Assembly: GCA_016718655.1 (NCBI GenBank)
Contig: JADKCV010000026.1
Coordinates: forward strand, 1-64,000
Source of the DNA: Flavobacteriales bacterium
Lineage (GTDB): Bacteria; Bacteroidota; Bacteroidia; Flavobacteriales_F; PHOS-HE28
Reading direction: 5' to 3'
Length of the DNA: 64,000 bases
The number at the start of each line of letters is the position of its first letter. The first letter of the stretch is position 1. Shown here piece after piece: positions 38,700 to 48,800 of this stretch. A model generated the notes under the pieces. It ran no database searches. It saw only the letters and a list, made by a program, of their open reading frames with translations, and was not told the origin of the DNA. Made by a program: the position numbers and the translations under genes.

Positions 38700-39701
38700 T
38701 CAATCGTCGTCGTCGTTACGCTTCCGAACACCTCCGGAACGGCCGCCTTCCGTGCTGTTCCGTATGTCATCCTCGTCCCCGCTCCGATGGCAGCGGACAC
38801 AATCGGTGAAGTTCGATATTCCCTCCTCCCGGTGCTCCTGTTGGATGTTCGCCACGCTGTGTTCATGGCAGCCGTAGCACGAATAGGCGTTGTAGTTGTT
38901 GGAAAGGTGGCACGTGATGCATTTCGCATTGTGATCGCCATCCAATCGGAAATATCCCGAGTGATCGAAGGTGGAAGGCACCCATGTGTTCGTACCGTGG
39001 CAGCTTGAACAGTTCTCCCGGGTGCCCTTGTGGAAGACATCCGTTGGCGGCGCGTGACAGCCCGCACAAGCGTTCTTCTCGGCCGTGGTCAAAAGTCCAT
39101 GATCGAAGGAGGCGGGTTTCCATGCGGTGGTGGAATGACACTTGGCACAATCGTCCGGAGCGCGATCGTGCACGGCATCGGCCGGTCGTTCATGGCATCC
39201 TGCACAATCAGCTTTCGTCGCAGCGGGCAGGACGGCGTGATCGAAGCCCTGAGCACGTTCCCAGCTCCTGGTATCGTGGCATGCCACGCAGTTGTCCGGC
39301 AATCGTTCATGAAGCTTGTCGCTGGGGTCCTCATGGCATCGGATGCAATCCGTCATGATGCTCACTGACATCAGTTCATGATCGAATTCGCCCTTGGTCA
39401 GGTCAGCGTTCCTACCCTGATGCTCACTGTGGCATTCCACGCAGGCCATCGCACCGAGCTCGACGTGGAACAACAGCGGTGGCTGATCCAACAAGGTGTC
39501 CTTGCCGATGTCCGCGACCACGTGACAGGCAATGCACTTGGCATCGGGCAGGCCGCCGAAGGGTTGATGGCAGGAGAAACAATCATTACCGGTCCTTTGG
39601 TGCGCCTCCACCAATTCCCCGGGTTCCAACATGCTGTGCGGGAAGAGTGCAACAAGCCCGATGAACAGGACGACCGACCCAAGGATGATGGCCGTTCTCA
39701 T
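38700..39701 (-). CDS. 12-haem c-type cytochrome
   Basis: The 333-residue product has an N-terminal signal/anchor helix (AIILGSVVLFIGLVALF) and 12 CxxCH haem-binding motifs spread over residues about 40-310; many are paired with H residues about 10-15 away (for example GEFDHE, SFDHGLL) that could be second axial ligands. The acidic C-terminal tail (KRNDDDD) is unusual. Its start overlaps the stop of the cytochrome b-like gene by ATGA, so both are made together: a membrane quinol oxidase-like unit plus its electron acceptor. Confidence 0.92.
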   Translation of the reverse strand: MRTAIILGSVVLFIGLVALFPHSMLEPGELVEAHQRTGNDCFSCHQPFGGLPDAKCIACHVVADIGKDTLLDQPPLLFHVELGAMACVECHSEHQGRNADLTKGEFDHELMSVSIMTDCIRCHEDPSDKLHERLPDNCVACHDTRSWERAQGFDHAVLPAATKADCAGCHERPADAVHDRAPDDCAKCHSTTAWKPASFDHGLLTTAEKNACAGCHAPPTDVFHKGTRENCSSCHGTNTWVPSTFDHSGYFRLDGDHNAKCITCHLSNNYNAYSCYGCHEHSVANIQQEHREEGISNFTDCVRCHRSGDEDDIRNSTEGGRSGGVRKRNDDDD

Positions 39702-40297
39702 TTGCCGAACATGAGTACGGTGATCACATGCAGAATAGTGAGGATCCCCAGCGTCAGCGCGATCGGCAGGTGTACCACGCGCCACTGTCGCATGGCATTC
39801 ACCGTCACCGAGTCGAAGAATAGCTCCTTTTCCACTTCAGGACCGGAAGCTCCTGCCGCGATCAAGGCCCCATGCCGATCCGCTAGGGAAACGCTCGCAT
39901 TTCTCAGTAGGTACTTTCCAACAAGACCGCTCGCCACAGTGATCAGCAGCATGTAAGTGGCCAACCACGGGAGGCGGGCGTTGAAGTGTATCCCGGCGTG
40001 CACCAGGACCATCACAGAACCGGCCCAAGCGAGATACTCGTGCGCAATCAGGTACTTCTTGGGTGAGCCCGTGGGGATGATCTTCCGTTTGCGCAATGAA
40101 TACACGAACGATAGCAGGATGAACGCCGTTCCCACCGGCCCTAGATAGCGGCCCACGTGATCCAGCCCGATAGCGTGCAGCCCACGGTCCAAGAGGATCG
40201 CCGCCGCGATCATCACCGCGTACATCGCAGCGAACGGCAGTACATGCTTGATGAGCAGCGGCGATGCCATGGGTGTGCTTTTCAGCGTTCCGCTCAA
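39698..40297 (-). CDS. Cytochrome b-like membrane protein
   Basis: The 199-residue product has five membrane helices with well-placed histidines: YLIAHEYLAWAGSVMVLVHAGIHF and WRVVHLPIALTLGILTILHVITV, the kind of paired His seen in two-haem cytochrome b561/ferric reductase-like proteins. It resembles the protein at 52189-53046, which has WHVAHLPFALIMLIVLVIHV in the same position. It probably carries electrons from quinol or a donor to the multihaem partner. It overlaps the 12-haem gene. Confidence 0.85.
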   Translation of the reverse strand: MSGTLKSTPMASPLLIKHVLPFAAMYAVMIAAAILLDRGLHAIGLDHVGRYLGPVGTAFILLSFVYSLRKRKIIPTGSPKKYLIAHEYLAWAGSVMVLVHAGIHFNARLPWLATYMLLITVASGLVGKYLLRNASVSLADRHGALIAAGASGPEVEKELFFDSVTVNAMRQWRVVHLPIALTLGILTILHVITVLMFGK

Positions 40298-40395
40298 GGT
40301 AGGCGCTCACTCCTGGCAGCTCGTGACATTCGTCAGTATCCGCGGTTTAGTTCGGTTCCCGCGCAGGAAGGCAGGATCCTGCCCACCTTGCGGGC

Positions 40396-41520
40396 ATGTC
40401 CGCATCATCGCCACGCAAGCACCTGGAGAGCCTACGCACCGAAGTTGACGCAGCGTTCCTGTACGAACAAGTCGCCGCGCACGAGGAGGACGAGCAGGTG
40501 GCCAAGCTCTTCCGGGAAATGGCCGGCATTGAACGTGGTCATGCGGAGACGGCTTTTGTGCAATTGAAGACCGCTGGCACACTGAAGGAGATGCCCGCCC
40601 CGTCATGGCGGGCGCGCATGCTGGACCGCATCGGCAAGCATATGGGCTACGCGCACGTGATCGCGCAGCTCATGGATGTGGAGAAGGGCCTCGCATCAGC
40701 GAACGTATCGTTGAAGCGGAAGAGCGGTACGCCCCTCAACGGTGCGGAGGGCAACCATGTCCTCATCCTGCAGTCGCTGATGGCGAACAAGCGTGGCTTG
40801 GGCGGCGAGCAGCTGGGGCGCATCGAAGGGAAGCACAAGACCGTTGGTGGTAACGCGCTGCGCGCGGCGGTGCTGGGTGCCAACGACGGGTTGGTGAGCA
40901 ATATGAGTTTGGTGATGGGTGTCGCCGGTGCGACCGACGGTGATCAGGGCGTGTTGCTGGCAGGTCTCGCTGGCTTGCTCGCTGGTGCGCTGAGCATGGC
41001 GCTCGGTGAGTGGATCAGCGTGAAGAGCTCTCAGGAACTCTACGAGCGCCAGATGGCGCTGGAAATGACCGAACTGGAAATGAACCCCGAAGGTGAGCGC
41101 AAGGAACTTGTGCTGATATTCATGGCGAAGGGCATATCGGAGACCGAATCCGAACGGCTCGCCAGTGAGGCGCTCGCGGACACGGGCAAGGCGCACGCGC
41201 TCCTGGTCAAGGAGGAATTGGGCATCAACGCAGAGGAGCTGAAGGGCTCAGCTTGGGAAGCAGCCATCACGTCTTTCTTCTTGTTCGCCTTGGGGGCCAT
41301 CCTTCCGGTCATTCCCTTCTTTCTGACCGGTGGCATGAATGCGATCCTCATCAGTGTAGGACTCAGCGCTGCGGGGCTTTTCATCATCGGTGCGGCGATC
41401 ACGTTATTCACCGGCCGCAGCGTCTGGTTCTCAGGATCCCGTCAGGTGCTCTTCGGGTTGGCGGCGGCAGCCGTCACCTTCGGCATCGGTAAGTTGATCG
41501 GCGTGAACGTGGTGGGATAA
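40396..41520 (+). CDS. Ferritin-like domain fused to VIT1/CCC1 iron transporter
   Basis: The 374-residue product has an N-terminal helical domain (about residues 1-135) with ferritin/rubrerythrin-type glutamates (LRTEVDAAFLYEQVAAHEED and MAGIERGHAE) followed by a VIT1/CCC1 membrane domain: VLGANDGLVSNMSLVMGVAG is the signature, then GALSMALGEWISVKSSQEL and a C-terminal set of helices. VIT1/CCC1 proteins move Fe2+ or Mn2+; the ferritin-like head probably senses or oxidises iron. Fusions of this kind are known. Its site between cytochrome genes fits the high iron demand of multihaem proteins. Confidence 0.88.
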   Translation: MSASSPRKHLESLRTEVDAAFLYEQVAAHEEDEQVAKLFREMAGIERGHAETAFVQLKTAGTLKEMPAPSWRARMLDRIGKHMGYAHVIAQLMDVEKGLASANVSLKRKSGTPLNGAEGNHVLILQSLMANKRGLGGEQLGRIEGKHKTVGGNALRAAVLGANDGLVSNMSLVMGVAGATDGDQGVLLAGLAGLLAGALSMALGEWISVKSSQELYERQMALEMTELEMNPEGERKELVLIFMAKGISETESERLASEALADTGKAHALLVKEELGINAEELKGSAWEAAITSFFLFALGAILPVIPFFLTGGMNAILISVGLSAAGLFIIGAAITLFTGRSVWFSGSRQVLFGLAAAAVTFGIGKLIGVNVVG

Positions 41521-41571
41521 ATGGCGGTCCAAACTCGTCGTTCGATACACCAGGAGGGAACTCCATCGGCT

Positions 41572-42357
41572 TCACTTCACCATCCGTCCACCCTCGATGA
41601 GGATATCATACTTGTAGCCTGATCCAAAGTCCTTGTTCAGAACCACCGTTCCGATGAGGGTCACCTGCTGACCTTCCGCCACCGGGGCATCCGTGGTGAT
41701 CACCACTTCGGGATCGCCTTTGCTCTTGTCCTTCACGTGGATCCAATTGCGGCCCATGATATTGGGGTTCGCCTTGGTACATACTCCACTTACCTGGATG
41801 GTCTTTCCACTGAACTTCTTGGGGTCGGCCAATAGGTCCGAGATCTTGGTGGATCCGGGAACATCAACAGCGGGCAATGGGGTTGTAGCGGAAGGCATCG
41901 GTGAAGCACTTGGCGCAACGCTCTCCCCACCCATGGTGCTGCCATGGTCCGAAGGCACCAGTTGGGAAATGAGGTACAACTCGTCAAAGGTGCGCTTGTA
42001 CTCCTTGCTTTCGAAGTCCGTCTTCAGTAGCCCCCCTCTATAGAAGTAGTTGCGGCCGATCGTCACTTCCTGCAAGAGCGTTGCGAGCCAGTATTCCTTC
42101 TCTCCCTCCTTTACCCGCACGTAGACATACTTGGTCGTTGGCAATGTCTCCAGTGCAACTACGCTATGGAGGTCCTTTTCAGCAGCAGGGTCCACTGGAT
42201 TGGTTGCACCCTGACCAGCACCGGTGCTGAATATCCCGGTACCCCTCTGCCCCGACATTTCACCCTCCTCCTCAGGAATGGTCTTGGGCCCACCACTGCA
42301 AGCATTCAACAGGATGGCGACAGCGATCAAAGCGATTGGGTTGCGTAGGATGTTCAT
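41572..42357 (-). CDS. Lipoprotein with OB-fold-like C-terminal domain
   Basis: The 261-residue product has a lipobox (LLNACSG), a flexible region rich in Ser, Pro and Gly (STGAGQGATNPVDPAAEKD), then a beta domain. Its C-terminal 90 residues (ISDLLADPKKFSGKTIQVSG ... IGTVVLNKDFGSGYKYDIL) match the OB-fold pattern of small NrfJ-related/GW-type c-type cytochrome-associated proteins. It is likely anchored in the outer membrane facing the periplasm. The ATGA overlap with the barrel gene ties it to the electron-transfer operon as its last gene. Confidence 0.82.
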   Translation of the reverse strand: MNILRNPIALIAVAILLNACSGGPKTIPEEEGEMSGQRGTGIFSTGAGQGATNPVDPAAEKDLHSVVALETLPTTKYVYVRVKEGEKEYWLATLLQEVTIGRNYFYRGGLLKTDFESKEYKRTFDELYLISQLVPSDHGSTMGGESVAPSASPMPSATTPLPAVDVPGSTKISDLLADPKKFSGKTIQVSGVCTKANPNIMGRNWIHVKDKSKGDPEVVITTDAPVAEGQQVTLIGTVVLNKDFGSGYKYDILIEGGRMVK

Positions 42358-43952
42358 CGTTGTTTCTTGCTATCGAATCGTTTCACCAAGGTCATGTTCA
42401 ACCGGTAGTTCTGTTCGTCCAATAGGGTTGCCAATTCACCGAGGACCATGAAGGAGAAACTGCGTGCAAAGTTCACCGAAATGTCTGCCCCGTAATACCG
42501 CTGGGAAGTACGCGCTGAAACTGGTGATCCATCGGAACGGTTCGCGTACAAATAGTCCACCAAGCGATAGTACACGCTCATGGTAACATGTTTGGGTACC
42601 AAAGTGCGCGAATGCCTGAATGACAGCACATCGCTCCGCACATAGCTGGAGGTGTTCCGGTTAGCCTGCACCGCCCAGCGCCCAACGCGCTCGGGATCCA
42701 TGTTGAAATTGACATAGCCACCGATGTTGTCGGATGCATTGCCACCATCCGCTTGGAAGCGTTTGCTATAGGCCATTCCTAGCCCGATCTTCTTCGTTGG
42801 CCGAACGTTCAACCTTACCCGCGCACCCTGTCTGGCGTCATCATCGTCCAGAAGCACTTCCACATCATTGCGGAAGGTCTCGTAGAAGACCACCCTACGG
42901 CGACTATCGTACGATGCGAACACATCCACCTTCCTGCTGATCCGATACCGGGACGAGAGGAAGAAGTTCGTCAACCGCACGCCACTACCAACAGTACCAT
43001 ATAGGTCCAGCTCGCCGGAGGAGAAGATGTTGAGGTTCCCCTTGTACGTGCTCGAATGCTGGAGATAGGCGTATCGGCGGTCCACCATTCCATTGTTCGT
43101 CTGCTGAAGTAAGCCAACTGTTGAGCGGGAGTTCACATTCGATGTCGTCAGCTGAGTGCCCACATATCCGCCATATTCCAAGAGGTCGAGGTTCAGACCA
43201 TAGGTGTGGATATCCGGTCGGAACCCGACGATCGCCCCAGCAAAGAAGATCCCGTTACGCCGCTCCACCTGCAGTCCATCGATCGCACCGATGGAAGATG
43301 CACTGTTGTTGATCTTCCGCCCCAGCGTGATGGTCGTATTCGAATCAGGTGCATAGGTTACTTCGAGGTTGTACACATTGAAGAACTCCGTTCGTTGCGG
43401 ATGGTTCTCCATACTCGCAGGGTACAGCCGACGGTAGTTCAGGTAGGTCTCAGCGGAGAACTTCGAATTCGCGATGTTGTTCGCGTTCATGGAGAACCGG
43501 TACATCACTCGGTGGTCACTTTCCCGTTCCGATGGAATGGTGCTATAGGTCGCTGCGGAAAGTCTCCCCCGTATCCGCTCACCCCTTGCGCCCAGTGTAT
43601 CCTCTTCGACCGTCCTGGTCCTTGCGGCTCCACTTCGGCGTGTACCTTCCTTGGGTTCGATGGCATGGAGGCCCCGGGTCTGCACGCGGTCCCCTTTCTC
43701 GAACTTGCATCCGCTCACGATGGTGCAAACACAGGAGGTGGAGGACATGCTAGTCACGACAAGGCATGGCGACACGGTACCGCCCTTGACCAGTTCCAAC
43801 GTATCCTTCACAGCGATCCCTTCGGTACGATCGAACCGCACATAGATGTGCTGCGCGGTGATGAATGTCACCTCACCGGGTACTGCTTCCTGGGCAACTG
43901 TTCGAGTGGACAGCAACAGCAATGCGAGTATAACGTACCAGTGCTTCAGCAT
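42354..43952 (-). CDS. Predicted outer-membrane beta-barrel, possible cytochrome porin
   Basis: The 532-residue product has a signal peptide (ILALLLLSTRTVAQE), a 100-residue N-terminal domain (VPGEVTFITAQHIYVRFDR, with CVCTIVSGCKFEKGD) and then alternating polar/aromatic strands typical of a transmembrane barrel (TYLNYRRLYP, NLEVTYAPDSNTTITLGR, RVRLNVRPTKKIGLGMAYSK, ending in NYRLNMTLVKRF). Aromatic-rich ends support insertion. It sits between the cytochrome genes and the lipoprotein, with gaps of 4 bases or overlap, so it may form the outer-membrane sheath of an electron conduit as MtrB or PioB does. That is inference. Confidence 0.75.
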   Translation of the reverse strand: MLKHWYVILALLLLSTRTVAQEAVPGEVTFITAQHIYVRFDRTEGIAVKDTLELVKGGTVSPCLVVTSMSSTSCVCTIVSGCKFEKGDRVQTRGLHAIEPKEGTRRSGAARTRTVEEDTLGARGERIRGRLSAATYSTIPSERESDHRVMYRFSMNANNIANSKFSAETYLNYRRLYPASMENHPQRTEFFNVYNLEVTYAPDSNTTITLGRKINNSASSIGAIDGLQVERRNGIFFAGAIVGFRPDIHTYGLNLDLLEYGGYVGTQLTTSNVNSRSTVGLLQQTNNGMVDRRYAYLQHSSTYKGNLNIFSSGELDLYGTVGSGVRLTNFFLSSRYRISRKVDVFASYDSRRRVVFYETFRNDVEVLLDDDDARQGARVRLNVRPTKKIGLGMAYSKRFQADGGNASDNIGGYVNFNMDPERVGRWAVQANRNTSSYVRSDVLSFRHSRTLVPKHVTMSVYYRLVDYLYANRSDGSPVSARTSQRYYGADISVNFARSFSFMVLGELATLLDEQNYRLNMTLVKRFDSKKQR

Positions 43953-43956
43953 GTGG

Positions 43957-45699
43957 TCAGTTACCGTTGGGGTGGCAGTTGAAACAAGCGTTACTGTTAT
44001 AGGAATATCCGGAGACCTCGTTATGATCGTCGTTCACCGAGTTCTGGTCGTCGTGTTCGTGGCAATCGATGCAGGTGAACACGCTGTAGTCCGAAGCGTT
44101 GTTGTGGCAATCGGTACACGCGTTCCATTCCCCGTTGTGGTTGCCGCTGTAGATGGGGAAGAACTGGCTATCATGATCGAACGTTGCGTTGCCCCATGCC
44201 GTCTCATCATGGCATTGGGCGCAATCCGTGCCGAAACCGGAAGATGCATGGTTCGGGTCGCTGGTGCCATCATAATCGTTCATATGGCAGGCACTGCATG
44301 CCGTCGGGGTTCCTGCGTATCCGTTCGCATGGCAATCGATGCATGCCGTGGTGATATGGCTACCGTGGAGCGGGAAGTCCGTGTCGTTGTGATCGAACGT
44401 CGCGTTGCCCCATGCGGTCTCATCATGGCACATGGCACAGTCCGTGCTGAATCCCGATGTCGCGTGGTTGGGATCGGTCGTGCTGTTGTACTCCGTCATG
44501 TGGCATGCGCTGCATGCCGTCGGGGTTCCCGCGTATCCGTTCGCATGGCACTCTATGCATGCCGTGGTGATATGGCTACCGTGGAGCGGGAAGTCCGTGT
44601 CGTTGTGATCGAACGTCGCGTTGCCCCATGCCGTCTCATCATGGCACATAGCGCAATCCGTGCTGAATCCCGAGGTCGCATGGTTGGGATCGGTCGTGCT
44701 GTTGTACTCCGTCATGTGGCATGCGCTGCATGCCGTCGGGGTTCCCGCGTATCCGTTCGCATGACACTCGATGCATGCCGTGGTGATGTGGCTACCATGC
44801 AGCGGGAAATCCGTGATGTTATGGTCGAATGAGGCGGTCCATCCTGGACCTGTCGTGTGACAGGCGGCACAGTCCGTTCCGAAGCCGGCAGAACCATGGT
44901 TCGGATCGGTGGTGCTGTTGTACTCCGGCATGTGGCAACTGGCACACTCAGGGGATGCGTCAGCGAAGTTGCCCGTGGTATGGCATCGTGCGCAGTCCTG
45001 GATCTCGTGACCACCCGTAAGCGGGAAGAAGTCGTGGCTTGTGAATTGTGTGCCCCAATCCGTGCCCATCGGATCATGGCATTCGATACAATCTGTGGAG
45101 AAACCGGAACTCATGTGGTTCGGGGATGTCGTGGCGTTGTATTCGTCCATGTGGCAGTTGATACAATCGTTCCCCACACGTGCGAAGGCCAGCGTATTGT
45201 CGGACGTGTGACAATCCACACAGCTCGCGTTGCCATGTGCTCCGATGAGCGCGAAACCATTCTGCTCGTGCAATTCGGGGATATCATCCACCAACCAGGT
45301 CCGCGGTGTGTGACAACGGGCGCAGTCATTGCCAACGGTCATGGCATGAACATCCGAATGGCAGGAAATGCAATCCGTCGGTATCGGTGCATCGAACACC
45401 ATGGAAGTGTGACATGATCGGCAATCCACCTGTGCATGCATGCCGTCCAGCGGTAGGTCGGTGGTATCATGATCGAAACCGATCGGGTCGCGCATGGTCG
45501 CCCAGCTGTCAGGGACATGGCAGGCTGCACAATCCACCTTGAACGAATCGCCATGTGGTGATTGGCCTTGAACAACCTGGGCCATGACCAACCACAACAT
45601 GCACAACCAGTAGCGGCCAATGATATCAAGAACACCATAGCACGGAACCGGTCGGTCGGTCGTGCCACTATGGATCATTGTGCGAGCGGACCGCATCAT
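43957..45699 (-). CDS. 22-haem c-type cytochrome
   Basis: The 580-residue product has a signal peptide (WLCMLWLVMAQVVQG) and 22 CxxCH motifs. It shares start (QSPHGDSFKVDCAACH) and end (SGYSYNSNACFNCHPNGN) with the giant cytochrome, so both are paralogues. Three-haem modules of 72 residues (GSHITTACIECHANGYAG...) repeat in the middle, two nearly identical at DNA level. Distal FDHN and HDFFPL histidines are possible axial ligands. A T9SS domain is absent; it is probably periplasmic or on the outer membrane. The start may be one of the later ATGs, as the first 30 residues are not typical. Confidence 0.9.
   Translation of the reverse strand: MMRSARTMIHSGTTDRPVPCYGVLDIIGRYWLCMLWLVMAQVVQGQSPHGDSFKVDCAACHVPDSWATMRDPIGFDHDTTDLPLDGMHAQVDCRSCHTSMVFDAPIPTDCISCHSDVHAMTVGNDCARCHTPRTWLVDDIPELHEQNGFALIGAHGNASCVDCHTSDNTLAFARVGNDCINCHMDEYNATTSPNHMSSGFSTDCIECHDPMGTDWGTQFTSHDFFPLTGGHEIQDCARCHTTGNFADASPECASCHMPEYNSTTDPNHGSAGFGTDCAACHTTGPGWTASFDHNITDFPLHGSHITTACIECHANGYAGTPTACSACHMTEYNSTTDPNHATSGFSTDCAMCHDETAWGNATFDHNDTDFPLHGSHITTACIECHANGYAGTPTACSACHMTEYNSTTDPNHATSGFSTDCAMCHDETAWGNATFDHNDTDFPLHGSHITTACIDCHANGYAGTPTACSACHMNDYDGTSDPNHASSGFGTDCAQCHDETAWGNATFDHDSQFFPIYSGNHNGEWNACTDCHNNASDYSVFTCIDCHEHDDQNSVNDDHNEVSGYSYNSNACFNCHPNGN
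44290..44790 (-). repeat. 216-bp tandem repeats within the 22-haem cytochrome gene
   Basis: The same blocks recur at 216-base spacing (for example at 44343, 44559 and, with changes, 44775). Each unit encodes 72 residues and three CxxCH. Near identity of two units implies recent duplication or gene conversion. Confidence 0.85.
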
Positions 45700-45813
45700 G
45701 CTAACCTTCTACGACACATGAACGTGTTCGTATCAAGGGCCTCCTCCATAAACGACAAAGCATGTCCCAGCGAGGACCGATACCGGTACCTCGAAGACGA
45801 ATGAACATGGACG

Positions 45814-48800
45814 TCAATTCCCATTGGGATGACAATTGAAACAGGCTGCACTGTTGTAGGAATACCCCGATTCTCCTTGGTGATCGTTGTCCACCGAGTT
45901 CTGGTTGTCATGCTCGTGGCAATCGATACAACTGAAGGTGCTGAAATCACCTGGGCTCGTGTGACAATCCACGCAGGTGTTCCATTCCCCATTGTGATTT
46001 CCGCTGTAGATCGGGAAATACTGGGAGTCGTGGTTGAAGGTTGATGGATCCCAAGCCGCGGTGCTGTGGCACATTGTACAGTCCATTGGATAGCCTTCCC
46101 CGGCATGGTTCGGGTTCGTAGCGCTGTTGTAGTCAGTTAGGTGACAGGATCCGCAATCAGTTGGTGTACCTGCGTATCCATTCGCATGACATTGGTTGCA
46201 GCTCGCATTCACGTGCTGGCCGGTCAACGGAAAGCCGGTGTCATCATGGTCAAAGGTGGCAGGGGTCCACGCCGAAGAACTGTGACATTGCGCACAATCG
46301 GTGGGGAATCCGGACTGGGCATGGTTCGGTGCCGTGGTTGCATTGTAGTCCGCCATGTGACATGCATCGCAGTTCGTGGGTGTGCCCACAAAACCGTTGG
46401 CGTGGCACTGCATACAATCCACCGTGGTATGCTGGCCCGTCAACGGGAACGCCGTGGTGTTGTGGTCGAAAGTAGCTGTGTTCCAGTTACCCTCGTCGTG
46501 GCACAGGGCGCAGTCCGTGGGGAAGCCAGCCGTTACGTGGTTCGGATCCGTGGTGGCGTTGTAGTCCGGCAGGTGGCAGCCCTCGCAGGTGTTGGGCGTG
46601 TTGGTGTAGCCAGCTGCGTGGCATTGGTTGCAGTTCACGTTCGCATGCGAGCCGTTCAGCGCGAAGCCCGTTGCATTCATATGGTCGTAGGACGAGGGTG
46701 TCCATCCATCGGCCGTATGGCACTGCGTGCAGTCCATGCTGAACTGTGCTTGCGTGTGATTGGGCTCCACCGTGCCGGTGTAGTCCGCCATGTGACATGC
46801 ATCGCAGTTCGTGGGTGTGCCCACAAAACCGTTGGCGTGGCACTGCATACAATCCACCGTGGTATGCTGGCCCGTCAACGGGAACGCCGTGGTGTTGTGG
46901 TCGAAAGTGGCTGTGTTCCAGTTACCCTCGTCGTGGCACAGGGCGCAGTCCGTGGGGAAGCCAGCCGTTACGTGGTTCGGATCCGTGGTGGCGTTGTAGT
47001 CCGGCAGGTGGCAGCCCTCGCAGGTGTTGGGCGTGTTGGTGTAGCCAGATGCGTGGCATTGGTTGCAGTTCACGTTCGCATGCGAGCCGTTCAGCGCGAA
47101 GCCCGTTGCATTCATATGGTCGTAGGACGAGGGTGTCCATCCATCGGCCGTATGGCACTGCGTGCAGTCCGTGCTGAACTGTGCTTGCGTGTGGTTGGGC
47201 TCCACCGTGCCGGTGTAGTCCGCCATGTGACATGCATCGCAGTTCGTGGGTGTGCCCACAAAACCGTTGGCATGGCACTCGATGCAATCCACCGTAGTAT
47301 GCTGACCCGTCAGCGGGAAGCTCGTGGTGTTGTGGTCGAAGGTCGCGTTGCTCCAGTTGCCCTCATCGTGGCACAGCGCGCAGTCCGTCGGGAAGCCCGC
47401 CGTCACGTGGTTCGGATCGGTCGTGGCGTTGTAGTCCGTCAGGTGGCACGCCTCGCACGTGTTGGGCGTGTTGGCGTAGCCCGCAGCGTGGCACTGGTTG
47501 CAGTTCACGTTGGCGTGGCTGCCGTTGAGCGCGAAGCCCGTTGCATTCATGTGGTCGAAGGCGGGGTGTCCACCCATCAGCGGTATGGCACTGCGTGCAG
47601 TCCGTGCTGAAGTTCGCCTGCGTGTGGTTGGGCTCCACCGTGCCGGTGTAGTCCGCCATGTGGCACGCGTCGCAGTTCGTGGGGTGTTGGCGAAGCCTTG
47701 GCGTGGCACTGCATACAGTCCACCGTGTACGTGCATCCCCGTCAACGGGAAGCTCGTGGTGTTGTGATCGAACGTCGCGTTGCTCCAGGAGCCTTCATCG
47801 TGGCACATCGCGCAGTCCGTGGGGAAGCCCGCCGTCACGTGGTTCGGACCCGTGGTGGCGTTGTAGTCCGGCAGGTGGCAGCCCTCGCAGGTGTTCGGTG
47901 TGTTGACATATCCGGACGAGTGGCATTGATTGCAGTTCACGTTGGCATGAGAGCCGTTCAATGCAAAGCCCGTTGCATTCATGTGGTCATAGGACGAGGG
48001 TGTCCAACCATCGGTCGTGTGGCACTGCGTACAATCCGTAGCGAAGTCCGCTTGGGTGTGGTTCGGCTCCACCGTGCCGGTGTAGTCCGCCATGTGACAT
48101 GCATCGCAGTTCGTGGGTGTGTTGGTGTAGCCCGCAGCGTGGCATTCGATGCAGTTCACGTTCACGTGCATCCCTGTGAGCGGGAAGTCGGTCAGGTTGT
48201 GATCGAACGTAGCATTGTCCCATGACCCTTCGTTGTGGCACTGCGCGCAATCCGTGGGGAGGCCGGCCGTCACGTGATTCGGGTCAACACTGGAATTGTA
48301 GTCCGGCATATGACATCCTTCACAGGTGTTCGGCGTGTTGGAATAGTTCCCGTTGTGGCATTGATCACAGCTGACGGGTATGTGCGAACCGACCAATGGC
48401 CAAACCGTGTGGTCATAGGTTGCCGGACTCCAACCAGGGGCAGTGGTGTGGCAGGTGGCACAATCCGTGGAGAAACCCGCTGCTTGGTGGTTCGGGTTGG
48501 TGGTGCTGTTGAAATCCTGCTGGTGACAGGTCAGGCATTCCGGTGATGCATCGGAGAAGTTCCCAGTGGTATGGCACTGCGCACAATCTTGGATGGCATG
48601 CCCCATCGTCAATGGGAAGAAGTCATGCACCACATTGGTCGTGTGCCATCCAGCACCCATTGGATCATGGCATTCGATGCAGTCCGTTGAGAATCCAGCG
48701 GCAGCATGGTCTGGCGATATCGTAGTGGCATAGTCGTTCTGGTGACAGCTGAAACAGTCATTCCCCACCCGATCGAACTGCAAGGGGTTCCCTGCAGTGT

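Noticed and set aside
46348..47300. CRISPR-like array
   Set aside because: Units are 435 bp (or 216 bp in the neighbour gene), in frame and encode haem modules; there are no short repeats with unique spacers.
46141..47610. 489-codon plus-strand open frame with repeated blocks
   Set aside because: It is the antisense shadow of the giant cytochrome repeats; its repeats arise from the 435-bp DNA units.
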